From: Candidatus Aalborgicola defluviihabitans
Lineage (GTDB): Bacteria > Pseudomonadota > Gammaproteobacteria > Burkholderiales > Burkholderiaceae_C
DNA: 64,000 bases
Assembly: GCA_016705575.1 (NCBI GenBank)
Contig: JADIXX010000003.1
Location: 930,001 to 994,000, forward strand
Direction: 5' to 3'
Part shown: piece after piece, positions 1 to 9,442 of the stretch
How the letters are laid out: each line of letters opens with the position of its first letter
Numbering within the stretch: the first letter of the stretch is position 1
The notes under the pieces: generated by a model
Database searches by the model: none
What the model was told of the DNA's origin: nothing
What the model saw: only the letters and a program-made list of their open reading frames with translations
Translations under genes and position numbers: made by a program

Positions 1-1284
1 GCCCCCTTGTTCCTCGATGGGCCGCAAGATGCTGTCGCACACAACGTCCACACCACACACGTCCAGCCCCACCATATGGGCCGCAGCCACTGCGCGGGCA
101 GCCACATCGGGGTGCACGTCATCGGTCACGTCGGTGGCCGAACCGCCAGTGGACAGGTTGGCGTTGTTGCGCAAGTTAACGCGCTGGCCCAAGGCCGGAA
201 TGTCATCCGCTTTAAAGCCCTGGTTGGCCAGGCACACGTGGGCAATGTCGTCAATGCGAATCTTGGTCAGCGAGGTGGAGTGTCCCGAGCCACGGCGCGG
301 GTCCAGGTTGACCTGGGCCACTAACTCAGCAATGGTGTGCTCGCCGTCACCCACCACTTTAGGTGGGTCCCGCCGCGCTGCGGCCACCAGTTTGTCGCCC
401 ACCACCAGCAAGCGAAAATCGTTGCCTGGCATGTAGCGTTCAACCAGAATATCGTCGCGGAACTCCTTGGCTGTGGCGAAGGCTTTGACAAGGTGCTCCT
501 GGGTGGTGATGTTGACGGTTACACCCTTGCCCTGGTTTCCGTCCTTGGGCTTGACCACCACGGGCAGGCCAATCTCGCCTGCAGCGGCCCAGGCATCTTC
601 GGGGTCGGACACGGAGCGCCCTTGTGGCACGGGGACACCGGCTGCGGCAAGCAGCTTTTTGGTTAGTTCTTTGTCTTGTGCAATAGCCTCCGAGATGGCG
701 CTGGTGATGTCCATCTCGGCCGCTTGAATGCGCCGCTGCTTGCTGCCCCAGCCAAAGCGCACCATGCTGCCTTCGGTCATGCGGCTGTACGGAATATTGC
801 GGGCCACAGCGGCGTCCACAATGCAGCCGGTGCTGGGCCCCAAGCGCACGTCTTCATCCAGATCGCGCAGTTGGGTCAGGGCTGCTGTCAGGTCAAAGGG
901 GGTGTCGTCTAGCGCGGATTGGCACAGGGTCTGTGCCAGGTCCATGGCCAGCCGGCCTACGGCCTCTTCGCTGTATTCCACCACCAGTTGGTAGACATCG
1001 GCGTCCACCGTGGGTGTGGTGCAACTGAAGGTTACCGGGCAGCCAGCCTGGGCTTGCAGTCCGAGTGCAGCCAGTTCCAGCACATGCACCATGGCAATGG
1101 AGTTGTCCTGGCCCGTGGGCTGAAAGGAGCCGATTTCCGGAAAACGGGCGCGCAGCCGAACCTCGAAACCGTCGATCTTGTCAACGGCGTGCTCGGCAGC
1201 GTTGCAGGACACGATGGCCTGTATGGCCGTGTGGTGGCTCCACAGATTGGGGCCACGCAGGGCTCTAAGGCGGGTTACTTCCAT
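1..1284 (-). CDS. cphA: Cyanophycin synthetase (partial, C-terminal part outside window)
   Basis: Reading the minus strand from an ATG at 1284 gives an open frame of 428 codons that runs off the left edge, beginning MEVTRLRALRGPNLWS. Cyanophycin synthetase polymerises Asp and Arg into multi-L-arginyl-poly-L-aspartate in the cytoplasm using ATP. The visible part contains the CphA N-terminal region and most of the ATP-grasp domain (VVVKPKDGNQGKGVTVNI, LVERYMPGNDFRLLVVG, DPRRGSGHS), which does the Asp-ligating step. The Mur-ligase-like part lies outside. It sits 62 bp downstream of a second, shorter synthetase on the same strand and is probably cotranscribed. The paired arrangement matches the CphA/CphA' pairs of Burkholderiales; this copy is taken as the full-length one by inference. 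Confidence 0.9.
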   Translation of the reverse strand, partial: MEVTRLRALRGPNLWSHHTAIQAIVSCNAAEHAVDKIDGFEVRLRARFPEIGSFQPTGQDNSIAMVHVLELAALGLQAQAGCPVTFSCTTPTVDADVYQLVVEYSEEAVGRLAMDLAQTLCQSALDDTPFDLTAALTQLRDLDEDVRLGPSTGCIVDAAVARNIPYSRMTEGSMVRFGWGSKQRRIQAAEMDITSAISEAIAQDKELTKKLLAAAGVPVPQGRSVSDPEDAWAAAGEIGLPVVVKPKDGNQGKGVTVNITTQEHLVKAFATAKEFRDDILVERYMPGNDFRLLVVGDKLVAAARRDPPKVVGDGEHTIAELVAQVNLDPRRGSGHSTSLTKIRIDDIAHVCLANQGFKADDIPALGQRVNLRNNANLSTGGSATDVTDDVHPDVAARAVAAAHMVGLDVCGVDVVCDSILRPIEEQGG

Positions 1285-1346
1285 GGTGTGTCTCGGGTAG
1301 GCAGGGTCGGCATGCGCAGCAGGCTTCGAATGCAATCAGCAATGGG

Positions 1347-3524
1347 TTAATAAGGGGTTTTTTTGGGGTTGGACTCAAAGGTGCGCAGACCGGCACCAAT
1401 CAACTCCGGCGAAATGTCGAGTGCCCAGGCGGCTGCCACGGCGGCCATCACCATCTCGGGCTGGGTTGCCTTAGCAGGTTTGAGCGAGGCCAGCGGCAGC
1501 ATGGCGATTTCCTGTGCACCTTCGGCCAGAACGATCTGGTCGTCAAGTACGTAGACCAGACGTTCACCGGCCTCGCGGTGCTGGGCCATGACGCTCGACT
1601 GGGGGTCCATGCCGTAGAAAATGATCTTGCCGTCGCACAGCGCAGCCAGTTCCACCACCTGCGGATCGGCTGAGTTGAGCACCGCCGTGCCGGTGGGCAG
1701 AATCACATCCACCTGGGTGCGGGCGACCTTGTAGGTTTGCTCGGTATCCAGAATATCGAATTCGGCCAGCGATTCTTGCCAGCCCACGTCGGTAACCACA
1801 CCCACGGAGCATTTGTCGTAGGCCAGGCCTTCAGCCAGTATGGTGTGGCTGGTGTTCTCGAACACTGCGGCTTGCACCGAACGGTTGATGAGCAGGCGTT
1901 GTCCGGCCTCCCAGTTTGCGCAGTCCTTGGCTTCTACCTGGCGGCCGTCCAGGTAAAGACCTTCGCTACAGGCCAAGCCCACGTGCTTGCCGCTGATGTG
2001 GGCCAGCCAGGCAACCAGACGCGCGATACGGCCGGTTTTTAGCGTCCCGGTTATGCCGACAACCGGGATGCGGCCGTCACGGTCCAACTTGAACAGGTGC
2101 TCGATGATGGCCTTGCCCACCGGGCGGCCCTGACCTTGTGCTGGCTTGATGTGGGCTAGTAAACCGGGGCTGGCATTCACTTCAATCACCGCGCCTTGTT
2201 GGGCCGATAGGGGTTTGCTGGCGTCCTCCAGCACCATGTCGATGCCGGCAATGTCCAGGCCCACCACCCGCGCTGCCAAAGCTGCCGCAGCGGCTACGCT
2301 GGGATGCAATTCGTCGGTGATGTCAAACGCCACGTTGCCGTTGGTTTGAATCAGCACCTTATATCCCTTGGCAGGGATCGACTGAGGCGTTAAACCGGCA
2401 CGCTCCAACTCCAGAATGACTTCACCGGTTTCGCTGGGAATCACCACGTTGAGGGGGAACTCTTCGCCGGATCCGCGACGCGGGTCGGTGTTGATCTGGG
2501 CATTGGCCAGTTCGTCGATGTTGGAGACACCGTCCCCCATCACCCAAATGGTTTCCCCTCGGGCTGCTGCTACCACCTGGCGGCCAACGACCAGTATGCG
2601 GTGTTCATTGCCTGCAATGTATTTTTCTACGATGACACTGCTGCCACCGCCTTTGCGGTGGGCCAGGGCATAGGCGGCTTCCACGTCACTTTGCGTGCGC
2701 AGGTTCAATGACACGCCACGGCCGTGGTTGCCGTCATAGGGTTTGAGCACCACTGGCACACCGATGTCCTGCGCGGCTTCCCAGGCGGCTTCGGCGTTGC
2801 GTACCAACGTGCCCTCGGGCACCGGCACGCCACAGGACTTGAGCAGGGCTTTGGTCAGGTCTTTGTCGCTGGCAATTTCTTCGGCAATGGCCGAGGTCTG
2901 GTCGGTTTCGGCGGTCCAGATGCGGCGCTGGTTGATGCCGTAGCCCAGTTGCACCAGGTTGCCTTCGGTCAGGCGGATGTTTGGAATGCGGCGCTCGGTG
3001 GCGGCATCCACAATATGCGCGGTGCTGGGGCCCAGACACAAATCGTCCACCATTTCTCGCAGTGGTTCAACAGTCTTTTCCAGGTCAAAGGGCGTGTTGT
3101 TGATGGCCGCTTCGATCAGGTCACGCGCCGCCGTCAGTGCGGCACGTCCGACCTGTTCCTGTCGGGTGCGGAAGGCCACTTTGTAGACGCCGCGTGTGGA
3201 CGTGGACCGCGCCTTACCGAAGCCGGTTTTCATTCCGGCCAGGTTTTGCAGTTCCAGGGTTACGTGCTCCAGGATGTGGGCCGCCCAGGTGCCTTCGTCC
3301 AGGCGCTGAAAGAAGCCGCCATGCACGCCTTCGCTGCAACGGTGTACGACCATGCCGGGCAACCAGGCTTTGAGCCGATCCACAAAGCCGGGCAGGGTGT
3401 TGGAGGGAAAGTCCTCCAGGCTACCGATGTCGACCCAGGCTTCAATCACTGGCCGGTAGGTCCAGATGTTGGGTCCGCGCAGGTGGGTTACCCGCAAAAT
3501 GGTGATCTTTTTCTGGTCCGTCAT
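1347..3524 (-). CDS. cphA': Cyanophycin synthetase, short paralogue (CphA')
   Basis: A 725-residue protein beginning MTDQKKITILRVTHLRGPNIW. I chose the ATG at 3524 because the N-terminus then matches the family; an in-frame ATG at 3695 would add 57 residues that look non-coding. The order is N-terminal domain, ATP-grasp (VVLKPYDGNHGRGVSLN, IVEKYIAGNEHRILVVG, DPRRGSGEEFP) and Mur-ligase-like domain. The length is well below the roughly 870-900 residues of classic CphA, and the Mur P-loop near residue 488 reads GITGTLKTGRI instead of the usual TGTNGKTT. The second ligase site is therefore altered. It is transcribed ahead of the partial cphA and diverges from the ABC exporter gene. Confidence 0.92.
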   Translation of the reverse strand: MTDQKKITILRVTHLRGPNIWTYRPVIEAWVDIGSLEDFPSNTLPGFVDRLKAWLPGMVVHRCSEGVHGGFFQRLDEGTWAAHILEHVTLELQNLAGMKTGFGKARSTSTRGVYKVAFRTRQEQVGRAALTAARDLIEAAINNTPFDLEKTVEPLREMVDDLCLGPSTAHIVDAATERRIPNIRLTEGNLVQLGYGINQRRIWTAETDQTSAIAEEIASDKDLTKALLKSCGVPVPEGTLVRNAEAAWEAAQDIGVPVVLKPYDGNHGRGVSLNLRTQSDVEAAYALAHRKGGGSSVIVEKYIAGNEHRILVVGRQVVAAARGETIWVMGDGVSNIDELANAQINTDPRRGSGEEFPLNVVIPSETGEVILELERAGLTPQSIPAKGYKVLIQTNGNVAFDITDELHPSVAAAAALAARVVGLDIAGIDMVLEDASKPLSAQQGAVIEVNASPGLLAHIKPAQGQGRPVGKAIIEHLFKLDRDGRIPVVGITGTLKTGRIARLVAWLAHISGKHVGLACSEGLYLDGRQVEAKDCANWEAGQRLLINRSVQAAVFENTSHTILAEGLAYDKCSVGVVTDVGWQESLAEFDILDTEQTYKVARTQVDVILPTGTAVLNSADPQVVELAALCDGKIIFYGMDPQSSVMAQHREAGERLVYVLDDQIVLAEGAQEIAMLPLASLKPAKATQPEMVMAAVAAAWALDISPELIGAGLRTFESNPKKTPY

Positions 3525-3708
3525 GGCTGCAATTGGGTTTGGCAGTCCACCGATGTGGGGCTGGCCGCGTTGTGTATTCTCGCTCACCCTGTTCCCTGGC
3601 GAGCCGGGGGTCAGTACTTCAGGCTGAGTATCGTAAAGTATGGAGCCAGCCGCAATCGGATTGCGCCAGGCTCCTGATTTCCAGTCATCAAACAATTTTT
3701 TCTACCAA

Positions 3709-5979
3709 ATGACCCTTGCTGTATCTGTTGAGACGCCGCTGCCAGGCGAACTGTCGACTGCCTGGCTTGGCGATGTGAAATCCCAACTCAATGCACAGGA
3801 GAACGTTCTGGCAGCGCTGGAGGTTGACCTTGACACCCGTTTGAATTTTGTTCGTGGTTTGGTAGTTGTCACCAACCAGCGCCTGCTCAGCCGCAATGGA
3901 AGCGAAGGCACCTGGCAGCATTGGACTTTTCGAGACGGTTTGGAATTGCGCCACCACGACCACGCTGGTGTGGGACACCTCAACCTGGTAGATGCCCATG
4001 GCCTTCTGGCCACTTGGCGCTTTACGCTGGGTCAAAACCTGCCCGCGATTCGGCTTGTGGACCAGTTTCAAGCCCATTTGCACAGCCACGTGACGGGCAA
4101 ACCGCTGGCGCAGGCGTTGCAAAATGTGTGCCCCAGTTGCAAGGCACCGCTGGAACCGGACCAGGAGGTATGCCCTATTTGTACCAAGGTGGTCCACACG
4201 CCACCCAGTACCTGGACGCTGTTTCGGCTGTGGCGCTTTGCAAAACCCTACCGCGGCCAGTTGCTGCTGGGTTTCTTTCTTATGCTGCTGGGCACGGCGG
4301 CCAGCCAGGTGCCGCCGTACTTGACTATTCCGCTGGTGGATAAGGTACTGATTCCGTTCCAGAACGGGCAGCACATCGAGCGCAGCACCATCATGCTGTA
4401 CTTATCAGGTCTGTTGGCTTCGGGTATTCTGGCTTGGGCTTTAAGCTGGGGCAAAACCTATGTGCTGGCCCTGGTGTCCGAGCGCATTGCTGCGGATTTG
4501 CGCACTACTACTTACGAGCACTTGCTCAAGTTGTCGCTGGAATACTTTGGCGGCAAACGGACCGGTGATTTGCTCTCGCGGGTGGGCAGCGAGAGTGACC
4601 GCATTGCCGTGTACCTGTCGCTGCACCTGACCGACTTTGCCAGCGACGTGATCATGATCATGATGACGGCGGTGGTGCTGTTCTCCATGAACCCGTGGCT
4701 GGCGCTCATCACGCTCGTGCCGCTTCCGTTCATTGGCTGGATGATCCACTTTGTTCGCTACCGGTTGCGTACCGGGTTTGAAAAGATCGACCGGGTGTGG
4801 GGTGAGGTGACCAACGTGTTGGCCGACACCATTCCCGGTATCCGCGTGGTCAAGGCCTTTGCCCAGGAGCAGCGTGAGGCCAAGCGCTTTCGCGAAGCCA
4901 ACCACCATAATCTCGTGGTCAATGACCGCATCAACAAGATATGGTCGCTGTTTACGCCCAGTGTGTCGCTGCTGACTGAAATCGGCTTGCTGGTGGTCTG
5001 GGGTTTTGGTATTTGGCAGGTCTCCAAGGGCGAAATCACCGTGGGCATGTTGCTGGCGGCCATTGCCTACATCGGGCGCTTCTACGGACGCCTGGATTCC
5101 ATGAGCCGCATTGTGTCGGTCACGCAAAAATCGGCCTCGGCAGCCAAGCGTATTTTTGACATTTTGGACCATGTCTCCAGTGTGCCCGAGCCCAAAAACC
5201 CGGTGCACGTGGACAAGGTGGTGGGTCGCATCGAGGTGCGCGACGTGGGCTTTCGCTACGGCAACCGCGAGGTCAACCGGGGCATCAACCTGAACATCGC
5301 ACCGGGTGAAATGATTGGCCTGGTGGGCCACAGCGGTTCGGGCAAGAGCACGCTGGTCAATTTGATTTGCCGCTTCTACGATGTATCCGAGGGGGCCATT
5401 TTGGTGGACGGTGTGGACATTCGCTCCTATGCCGTTGCCGACTACCGCCAGAACATTGGCCTGGTGTTGCAAGAACCCTTTTTGTTCTTCGGCACCATTG
5501 CCGAGAACATCGCCTACGGCAAGCCGCTGGCCACCCGCGCCGAGATCATTGCCGCCGCGCGTGCCGCCCATGCGCACGAGTTCATCTTGCGTTTGCCCCA
5601 GGGGTATGACTCGATGGTGGGTGAACGTGGGCAGGGTCTCTCGGGTGGCGAGCGCCAGCGCATCTCGATTGCGCGTGCGCTGCTGATCGACCCGCGCATC
5701 CTGATTTTGGACGAGGCCACCTCGTCGGTGGATTCCGAGACCGAAAAAGAAATTCAAAAAGCGCTGGAGAACCTGGTGCAGGGCCGCACCACCATCGCCA
5801 TTGCGCACCGCCTCTCGACCCTGCACCGCGCCGACCGGCTGGTGGTGCTGGACCGTGGCAGGGTGGTCGAAGAGGGTACCCACGACGCACTGATGGCCCA
5901 ACAGGGCGCGTATTACAACCTGCATCAGGCCCAGGCGCGCAACGCTGCGGCCATGCTGACCGAGGACGCCAGCGCATGA
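3709..5979 (+). CDS. Cyanophycin-associated ABC transporter, fused permease-ATPase
   Basis: A 756-residue half-transporter from the ATG at 3709; an in-frame ATG at 3640 would add 23 residues and neither has a strong ribosome site. The first 150 residues form a soluble domain ending in a zinc-ribbon-like CPSC...CPIC motif. An exporter-type six-helix membrane domain follows (about residues 170-480), then an ABC ATPase with Walker A GHSGSGKST, signature LSGGERQRIS and Walker B ILILDEATSSVD. It would work as a homodimer in the inner membrane. It diverges from the two cyanophycin synthetases and overlaps the DUF1854 gene by 4 bp; this pair is found beside cphA in many betaproteobacteria. The substrate is unknown. 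Confidence 0.88.
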   Translation: MTLAVSVETPLPGELSTAWLGDVKSQLNAQENVLAALEVDLDTRLNFVRGLVVVTNQRLLSRNGSEGTWQHWTFRDGLELRHHDHAGVGHLNLVDAHGLLATWRFTLGQNLPAIRLVDQFQAHLHSHVTGKPLAQALQNVCPSCKAPLEPDQEVCPICTKVVHTPPSTWTLFRLWRFAKPYRGQLLLGFFLMLLGTAASQVPPYLTIPLVDKVLIPFQNGQHIERSTIMLYLSGLLASGILAWALSWGKTYVLALVSERIAADLRTTTYEHLLKLSLEYFGGKRTGDLLSRVGSESDRIAVYLSLHLTDFASDVIMIMMTAVVLFSMNPWLALITLVPLPFIGWMIHFVRYRLRTGFEKIDRVWGEVTNVLADTIPGIRVVKAFAQEQREAKRFREANHHNLVVNDRINKIWSLFTPSVSLLTEIGLLVVWGFGIWQVSKGEITVGMLLAAIAYIGRFYGRLDSMSRIVSVTQKSASAAKRIFDILDHVSSVPEPKNPVHVDKVVGRIEVRDVGFRYGNREVNRGINLNIAPGEMIGLVGHSGSGKSTLVNLICRFYDVSEGAILVDGVDIRSYAVADYRQNIGLVLQEPFLFFGTIAENIAYGKPLATRAEIIAAARAAHAHEFILRLPQGYDSMVGERGQGLSGGERQRISIARALLIDPRILILDEATSSVDSETEKEIQKALENLVQGRTTIAIAHRLSTLHRADRLVVLDRGRVVEEGTHDALMAQQGAYYNLHQAQARNAAAMLTEDASA

Positions 5980-6470
5980 ACCCACTAACCACACCCACCA
6001 CAGCCCCAAGCTGGCAATTGGCCCTCAACCCGTTTGGCAAGCTGGTACTCACCCGCGCCAACGGCGACTGTTTTGAAGGGGTAGAGCCGGTGCGGGCGTT
6101 CCCCGTGCAGTCACCCGACAACGGCATTGCGCTGGTCAGCCTGGACGGCAAAGAGGTTGCCTGGATCGACAGCCTGGCAGAACTGCCAACCGATCAGCGG
6201 TTGCTGATAGAAAACGAGTTAGCCAGTCGCGAGTTCATCCCCGTCATCCGCACGATTGTGGGCGTGACCAGTTTCTCCTCGCCCTGTACCTGGACCGTAG
6301 AAACCGACCGTGGTCGCACCGAATTCGTGCTGCGGGGTGATGAAGATATTCGCCGCGTTGGCACTGGCGGCGGCCTGCTGGTGGCCGACGCCCATGGCAT
6401 TCAATACCAGGTCCGCGACCATCTGGCGCTGGACGCGCACAGTCGCAAGATTCTGGACCGATTCTTGTAA
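5976..6470 (+). CDS. Cyanophycin-associated DUF1854 family protein
   Basis: A 164-residue soluble protein whose ATG overlaps the stop of the ABC transporter gene (ATGA), so the two are almost certainly translated together. It has no signal peptide or membrane helix. The sequence fits DUF1854: a beta-rich first half (LNPFGKLVLTRANGDCFEGV), a central EFIPVIRTIVGVTSFSSPCTW stretch and a C-terminal IQYQVRDHLALDAHSRKILDRFL. No catalytic motif is visible and no reaction is known. Its constant company with the exporter suggests a regulator or accessory subunit of that transporter in cyanophycin metabolism; this is inference. Confidence 0.85.
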   Translation: MNPLTTPTTAPSWQLALNPFGKLVLTRANGDCFEGVEPVRAFPVQSPDNGIALVSLDGKEVAWIDSLAELPTDQRLLIENELASREFIPVIRTIVGVTSFSSPCTWTVETDRGRTEFVLRGDEDIRRVGTGGGLLVADAHGIQYQVRDHLALDAHSRKILDRFL

Positions 6471-6481
6471 CTGCTATGAAA

Positions 6482-6527
6482 TAGATAGCTGCTTCCGTAG
6501 CCTCCACGAGGGCTAGCACCCTTTTTT
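6482..6527 (+). repeat. Comamonadaceae intergenic repeat, copy 1
   Basis: This copy reads GATAGCTGCTTCCGTAGCC, then GAGGGCTAGCACCC and a T-run. It lies between the DUF1854 gene and the end of panC. Copies 2 (9156-9201) and 3 (34741-34790) share the GATAGCT start and the GAGGGCTAG centre, all in the same orientation. I recall this family as a frequent short intergenic repeat of Comamonadaceae. Function unknown. Confidence 0.7.
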
Positions 6528-7362
6528 ACACTTCAAGATTGTCAATCAGGCGCGTCGCGCCCAAACGTGCAGCGGCCAGCACTACCAGGGCGTCTCCTGT
6601 GTGGGGCATTTGCAGATCAGCCTGGCGGCGCACGGCCACGTAGTCGGGGCGCCAGCCAGCATTGCTGAGGGTCTGCATGGCGTGGGATTCCAGGCGGTTG
6701 ATGTTGGCTGCATCCAGCGAGCTCTCGGCGCGCAGCGCTTTGGCCACTGTTTTCAGCGTGGTCGACAACTGCACGGCTTGCGCGCGCTCGGCCTCGCTGA
6801 GGTACCCGTTGCGTGAGGAAAGTGCCAACCCATCATCGCTGCGCTGGGTTTCACCCCCCACGATGTCGATAGGCATCGCGAACTGCTTGACCATGTTGCG
6901 GATCACCATGAGCTGCTGGTAATCCTTCTTGCCAAACAGGGCCGTGCGGGCTTGGGTCAGCGACAGCAGCTTAAGCACCACGGTGCACACACCGATGAAG
7001 AAGCCGGGGCGAAAATGCCCTTCCAGAATGTCGGCCAGTTCGGTGGGCGGATGCACCTTGAAGCTCTGCGGGTGTGGGTACATCTCGGTTTCCTTGGGGG
7101 CAAACACCACATCGCAGCCGGCGGCCTGCAGCTGTTCGCAATCGGCATCCAGGGTGCGTGGGTAGGTGTCAAAGTCTTCGTGCGGTGCAAACTGCAGCCG
7201 GTTCACAAAGATGGTCGAAACGGTCACGTCGCCCAGCGGTTTGGCCTGGCGCACTAGAGCCAGGTGGCCTGCGTGCAGATTGCCCATGGTGGGCACCACG
7301 GCAGGGTGGCGAAATGCGGCCAGGTGGTCGCGCAGCTCGGCAATGGTGTGGATGATTTCCAT
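6526..7362 (-). CDS. panC: Pantoate--beta-alanine ligase
   Basis: A 278-residue cytosolic enzyme that joins pantoate and beta-alanine with ATP to make pantothenate, the last step before CoA assembly. The nucleotidyltransferase signature [15 protein letters not shown] (HxGH type) is near residue 24. [10 protein letters not shown] motif near residue 150 and the [10 protein letters not shown] motif near residue 185 complete the ATP and pantoate sites. Length matches the family. It follows panB on the same strand with a gap of 8 bp, so the two pantothenate genes form an operon, probably read through from scpA. Confidence 0.97.
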   Translation of the reverse strand: MEIIHTIAELRDHLAAFRHPAVVPTMGNLHAGHLALVRQAKPLGDVTVSTIFVNRLQFAPHEDFDTYPRTLDADCEQLQAAGCDVVFAPKETEMYPHPQSFKVHPPTELADILEGHFRPGFFIGVCTVVLKLLSLTQARTALFGKKDYQQLMVIRNMVKQFAMPIDIVGGETQRSDDGLALSSRNGYLSEAERAQAVQLSTTLKTVAKALRAESSLDAANINRLESHAMQTLSNAGWRPDYVAVRRQADLQMPHTGDALVVLAAARLGATRLIDNLEV

Positions 7363-7370
7363 AAATGTCT

Positions 7371-8267
7371 CTACCAGGCGTGGACGGCGTCTTCAGGGAA
7401 GCTGCCATTCTTGACGGCGGCAATATAGGCTTCGAACGCGCCACGGATGCTGGGCGCTCCATCCATAAAGTTGCGTACAAACTTGGGGTTTTTGCCCAGG
7501 TTTAGGCCCAGCATGTCGTGCATCACTAGCACCTGACCGGCTGTGCCCTTGCCGGCACCGATGCCGATGGTGGCGCAGTGGGTCAGCTCGGTGGTCAGCT
7601 CGGCCGACAGGGGGGCGGGCACCATTTCCAGTACCAACAGGGTGGCGCCAGCGTCTTGCAGTTCATGGGCCTGGCGTTTGAGAATTTCGGCACTGGCTTG
7701 CGACCTGCCCTGCACCCGGTAGCCGCCCAGGGCGTGCACGGTTTGCGGCGTCAAACCCAGGTGGGCGCACACGGGGATACCGCGTTCGACCAAAAAGTGC
7801 ACCACCTCGGTGGTCCAGCCGCCGCCCTCCAGCTTGACCATGTGGGCACCGGCCTGCATCAACACCGCAGCACTGCGAAACGCCTGCTCTTTGGACTCCT
7901 GGTAGCTGCCAAACGGCAGGTCACCAATCAGCCAGGCTGTGCCTTGTGCGCGGCGCAGTCCCCGGGCCACCATTTCGGTGTGGTAGCGCATGCTTTCCAG
8001 CGAAACGCCCACGGTGGTGTGCAAGCCCTGGCACACCATGCCCAGGGAGTCGCCCACCAAAATGCTGTCCATGCCGGCGGCATCGGCTACGGCGGCAAAG
8101 GTGGCGTCGTAGGCGGTAACCATGGCGATCTTCTCGCCCCGGCTGCGCATTTCGGCAATGCGGGGCAGGCTGATGGGTTTGCGACTTGGCATGGGCGAGG
8201 CCGGTGGCAGGGTGCCATAGGGTGTGGCATGCAAGGCCGCTGCGTTGCTGTCGGTGGTCTGTGTCAT
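7371..8267 (-). CDS. panB: 3-methyl-2-oxobutanoate hydroxymethyltransferase
   Basis: A 298-residue enzyme that transfers a hydroxymethyl group from methylene-tetrahydrofolate to ketoisovalerate to make ketopantoate. The family core is present: [27 protein letters not shown] (metal-binding Asp), MVKLEGG and IGIGAG. I start at 8267 because a GGAG lies about 8 bases upstream; the longer in-frame ATG at 8321 would overlap scpA and add residues unlike the family. It has a 30-residue N-terminal extension before the barrel. It lies between scpA and panC, all on one strand. Confidence 0.96.
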   Translation of the reverse strand: MTQTTDSNAAALHATPYGTLPPASPMPSRKPISLPRIAEMRSRGEKIAMVTAYDATFAAVADAAGMDSILVGDSLGMVCQGLHTTVGVSLESMRYHTEMVARGLRRAQGTAWLIGDLPFGSYQESKEQAFRSAAVLMQAGAHMVKLEGGGWTTEVVHFLVERGIPVCAHLGLTPQTVHALGGYRVQGRSQASAEILKRQAHELQDAGATLLVLEMVPAPLSAELTTELTHCATIGIGAGKGTAGQVLVMHDMLGLNLGKNPKFVRNFMDGAPSIRGAFEAYIAAVKNGSFPEDAVHAW

Positions 8268-8280
8268 GGTGGGTACTCCG

Positions 8281-9138
8281 TCAGGTGGGTGAATAGGCCA
8301 GGCGCACGTAAATGGGCGCAAAGGCTTCGGCCTGGGTGATCTCGATCAGGGTTTCCTTGGCCAGTTCCAGCAGGGCTATGAATGTTACAACCAGCACCGG
8401 GGCGCTAAAACTGGCTTCAAACAAATCTTCGAAGCCAACAAAACGCCGGCCCTGTAGCTTCTTGAGAACCATGCCCATGTGCTCGCGCACTGACAGCTCC
8501 TCACGCGTGATTTTGTGGTGTTGGACCAATTTGGCGCGCTTGAGAATATCGCGCCACGCCTCTTGTAAATCGACCACATTCACATCCGGGAAACGCGGCA
8601 CCAGCGACTGCTCGATGACGATCTCGGCCTTTAGAAAATCGCGGCCAAACTGGGGCAGCGCGTTGAGGCGTGCGCCGGCCAGTTTCATTTGTTCGTACTC
8701 AATCAGGCGGCGCACAAGTTCGGCGCGCGGGTCCTCGGCCTCTTGGCCCTCGGCAACCTTTTTGGGTGGCAGCAGCATGCGCGATTTGATCTCGATCAGC
8801 ATCGCCGCCATCAGCAGGTATTCGGCCGCCAGTTCCAGATTGCGTTTGCGGATCTGGTCCACATAGACCAGATACTGCTTGGTCACGCTGAGCATCGGGA
8901 TGTCCAGAATATTGAAATTCTGCTTGCGGATCAGGTACAGCAGCAAATCCAGCGGGCCTTCAAAGGCCTCCAGAAACACCTCCAGCGCGTCCGGCGGGAT
9001 GTACAAGTCCTGCGGCATGGCAAACAGCGGCTCGCCGTACAGGCGCGCCACGGCGACATGGTCCACAACCTGCGGACTGGCTGGCAGAAGAGAGGCGTCC
9101 AATTCAGACGCTTCGACGGATGCAGGGGTTTGCGTCAT
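8281..9138 (-). CDS. scpA: Segregation and condensation protein A
   Basis: A 285-residue kleisin subunit of the Smc-ScpAB condensin complex. The N-terminal Smc-binding part carries the typical [23 protein letters not shown], followed by ITKQYL-like and [22 protein letters not shown] helices. The C-terminal winged helix ends the protein ([23 protein letters not shown]). It has a 50-residue low-complexity N-terminal extension. It is upstream of panB with a gap of about 13 bp and is probably the first gene of this operon. scpB is not next to it. Confidence 0.95.
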   Translation of the reverse strand: MTQTPASVEASELDASLLPASPQVVDHVAVARLYGEPLFAMPQDLYIPPDALEVFLEAFEGPLDLLLYLIRKQNFNILDIPMLSVTKQYLVYVDQIRKRNLELAAEYLLMAAMLIEIKSRMLLPPKKVAEGQEAEDPRAELVRRLIEYEQMKLAGARLNALPQFGRDFLKAEIVIEQSLVPRFPDVNVVDLQEAWRDILKRAKLVQHHKITREELSVREHMGMVLKKLQGRRFVGFEDLFEASFSAPVLVVTFIALLELAKETLIEITQAEAFAPIYVRLAYSPT

Positions 9139-9155
9139 AAAACGCTATAAAAGCG

Positions 9156-9201
9156 ATAGCTACCTACGCTTAATTGGCGAGGGCTAGAGGTGAATTTGAC
9201 T
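9156..9201 (+). repeat. Comamonadaceae intergenic repeat, copy 2
   Basis: Reads GATAGCTACCTACGCTTAA, then GAGGGCTAGAGG and a T-rich end. It lies between scpA and the DUF3460 gene. It shares the GATAGCT start and the GAGGGCTAG centre with copies at 6482 and 34741. Confidence 0.7.
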
Positions 9202-9202
9202 C

Positions 9203-9409
9203 TTAGCTATTGTCCGTCTGGTAGACGTAGGGTTTTTGAGCGATGCGAGCGCTGGCAAAGTCTGCCCGGGCGTCGCGATCCACCTTCTTGTCCCACAGCA
9301 AAGCCCGGCCCTGGCGCTGTTGGGCTTCCAGGTTGGGATTGTCCTTCTTGAGCTGCCGGATGAACTGCGTGGCTTCAGACGTGTAATCGGGACGGCGGAA
9401 AATGTTCAT
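9203..9409 (-). CDS. DUF3460 family protein
   Basis: A 68-residue basic protein, MNIFRRPDYTSEATQFIRQL..., matching DUF3460, a small family common in Burkholderiales and usually placed next to scpA. It has no signal peptide, membrane helix or cysteines. It seems to be a short helical cytosolic protein, ending AQKPYVYQTDNS. Its function is unknown. Given its position just upstream of scpA on the same strand, it may be cotranscribed with it, although a repeat copy separates the two. Confidence 0.88.
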   Translation of the reverse strand: MNIFRRPDYTSEATQFIRQLKKDNPNLEAQQRQGRALLWDKKVDRDARADFASARIAQKPYVYQTDNS

Positions 9410-9442
9410 GGGGAGAAACCTTGTGTTGCGCTTGCGGCTATT

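Noticed and set aside
2724..3677. A 317-residue plus-strand frame
   Set aside because: Antisense to the short cyanophycin synthetase, no recognisable domain.
4441..6009. A 522-residue minus-strand frame
   Set aside because: It lies wholly opposite the ABC exporter gene, is His/Gln/Gly-rich as expected for an antisense frame in GC-rich DNA, and shows no family features.
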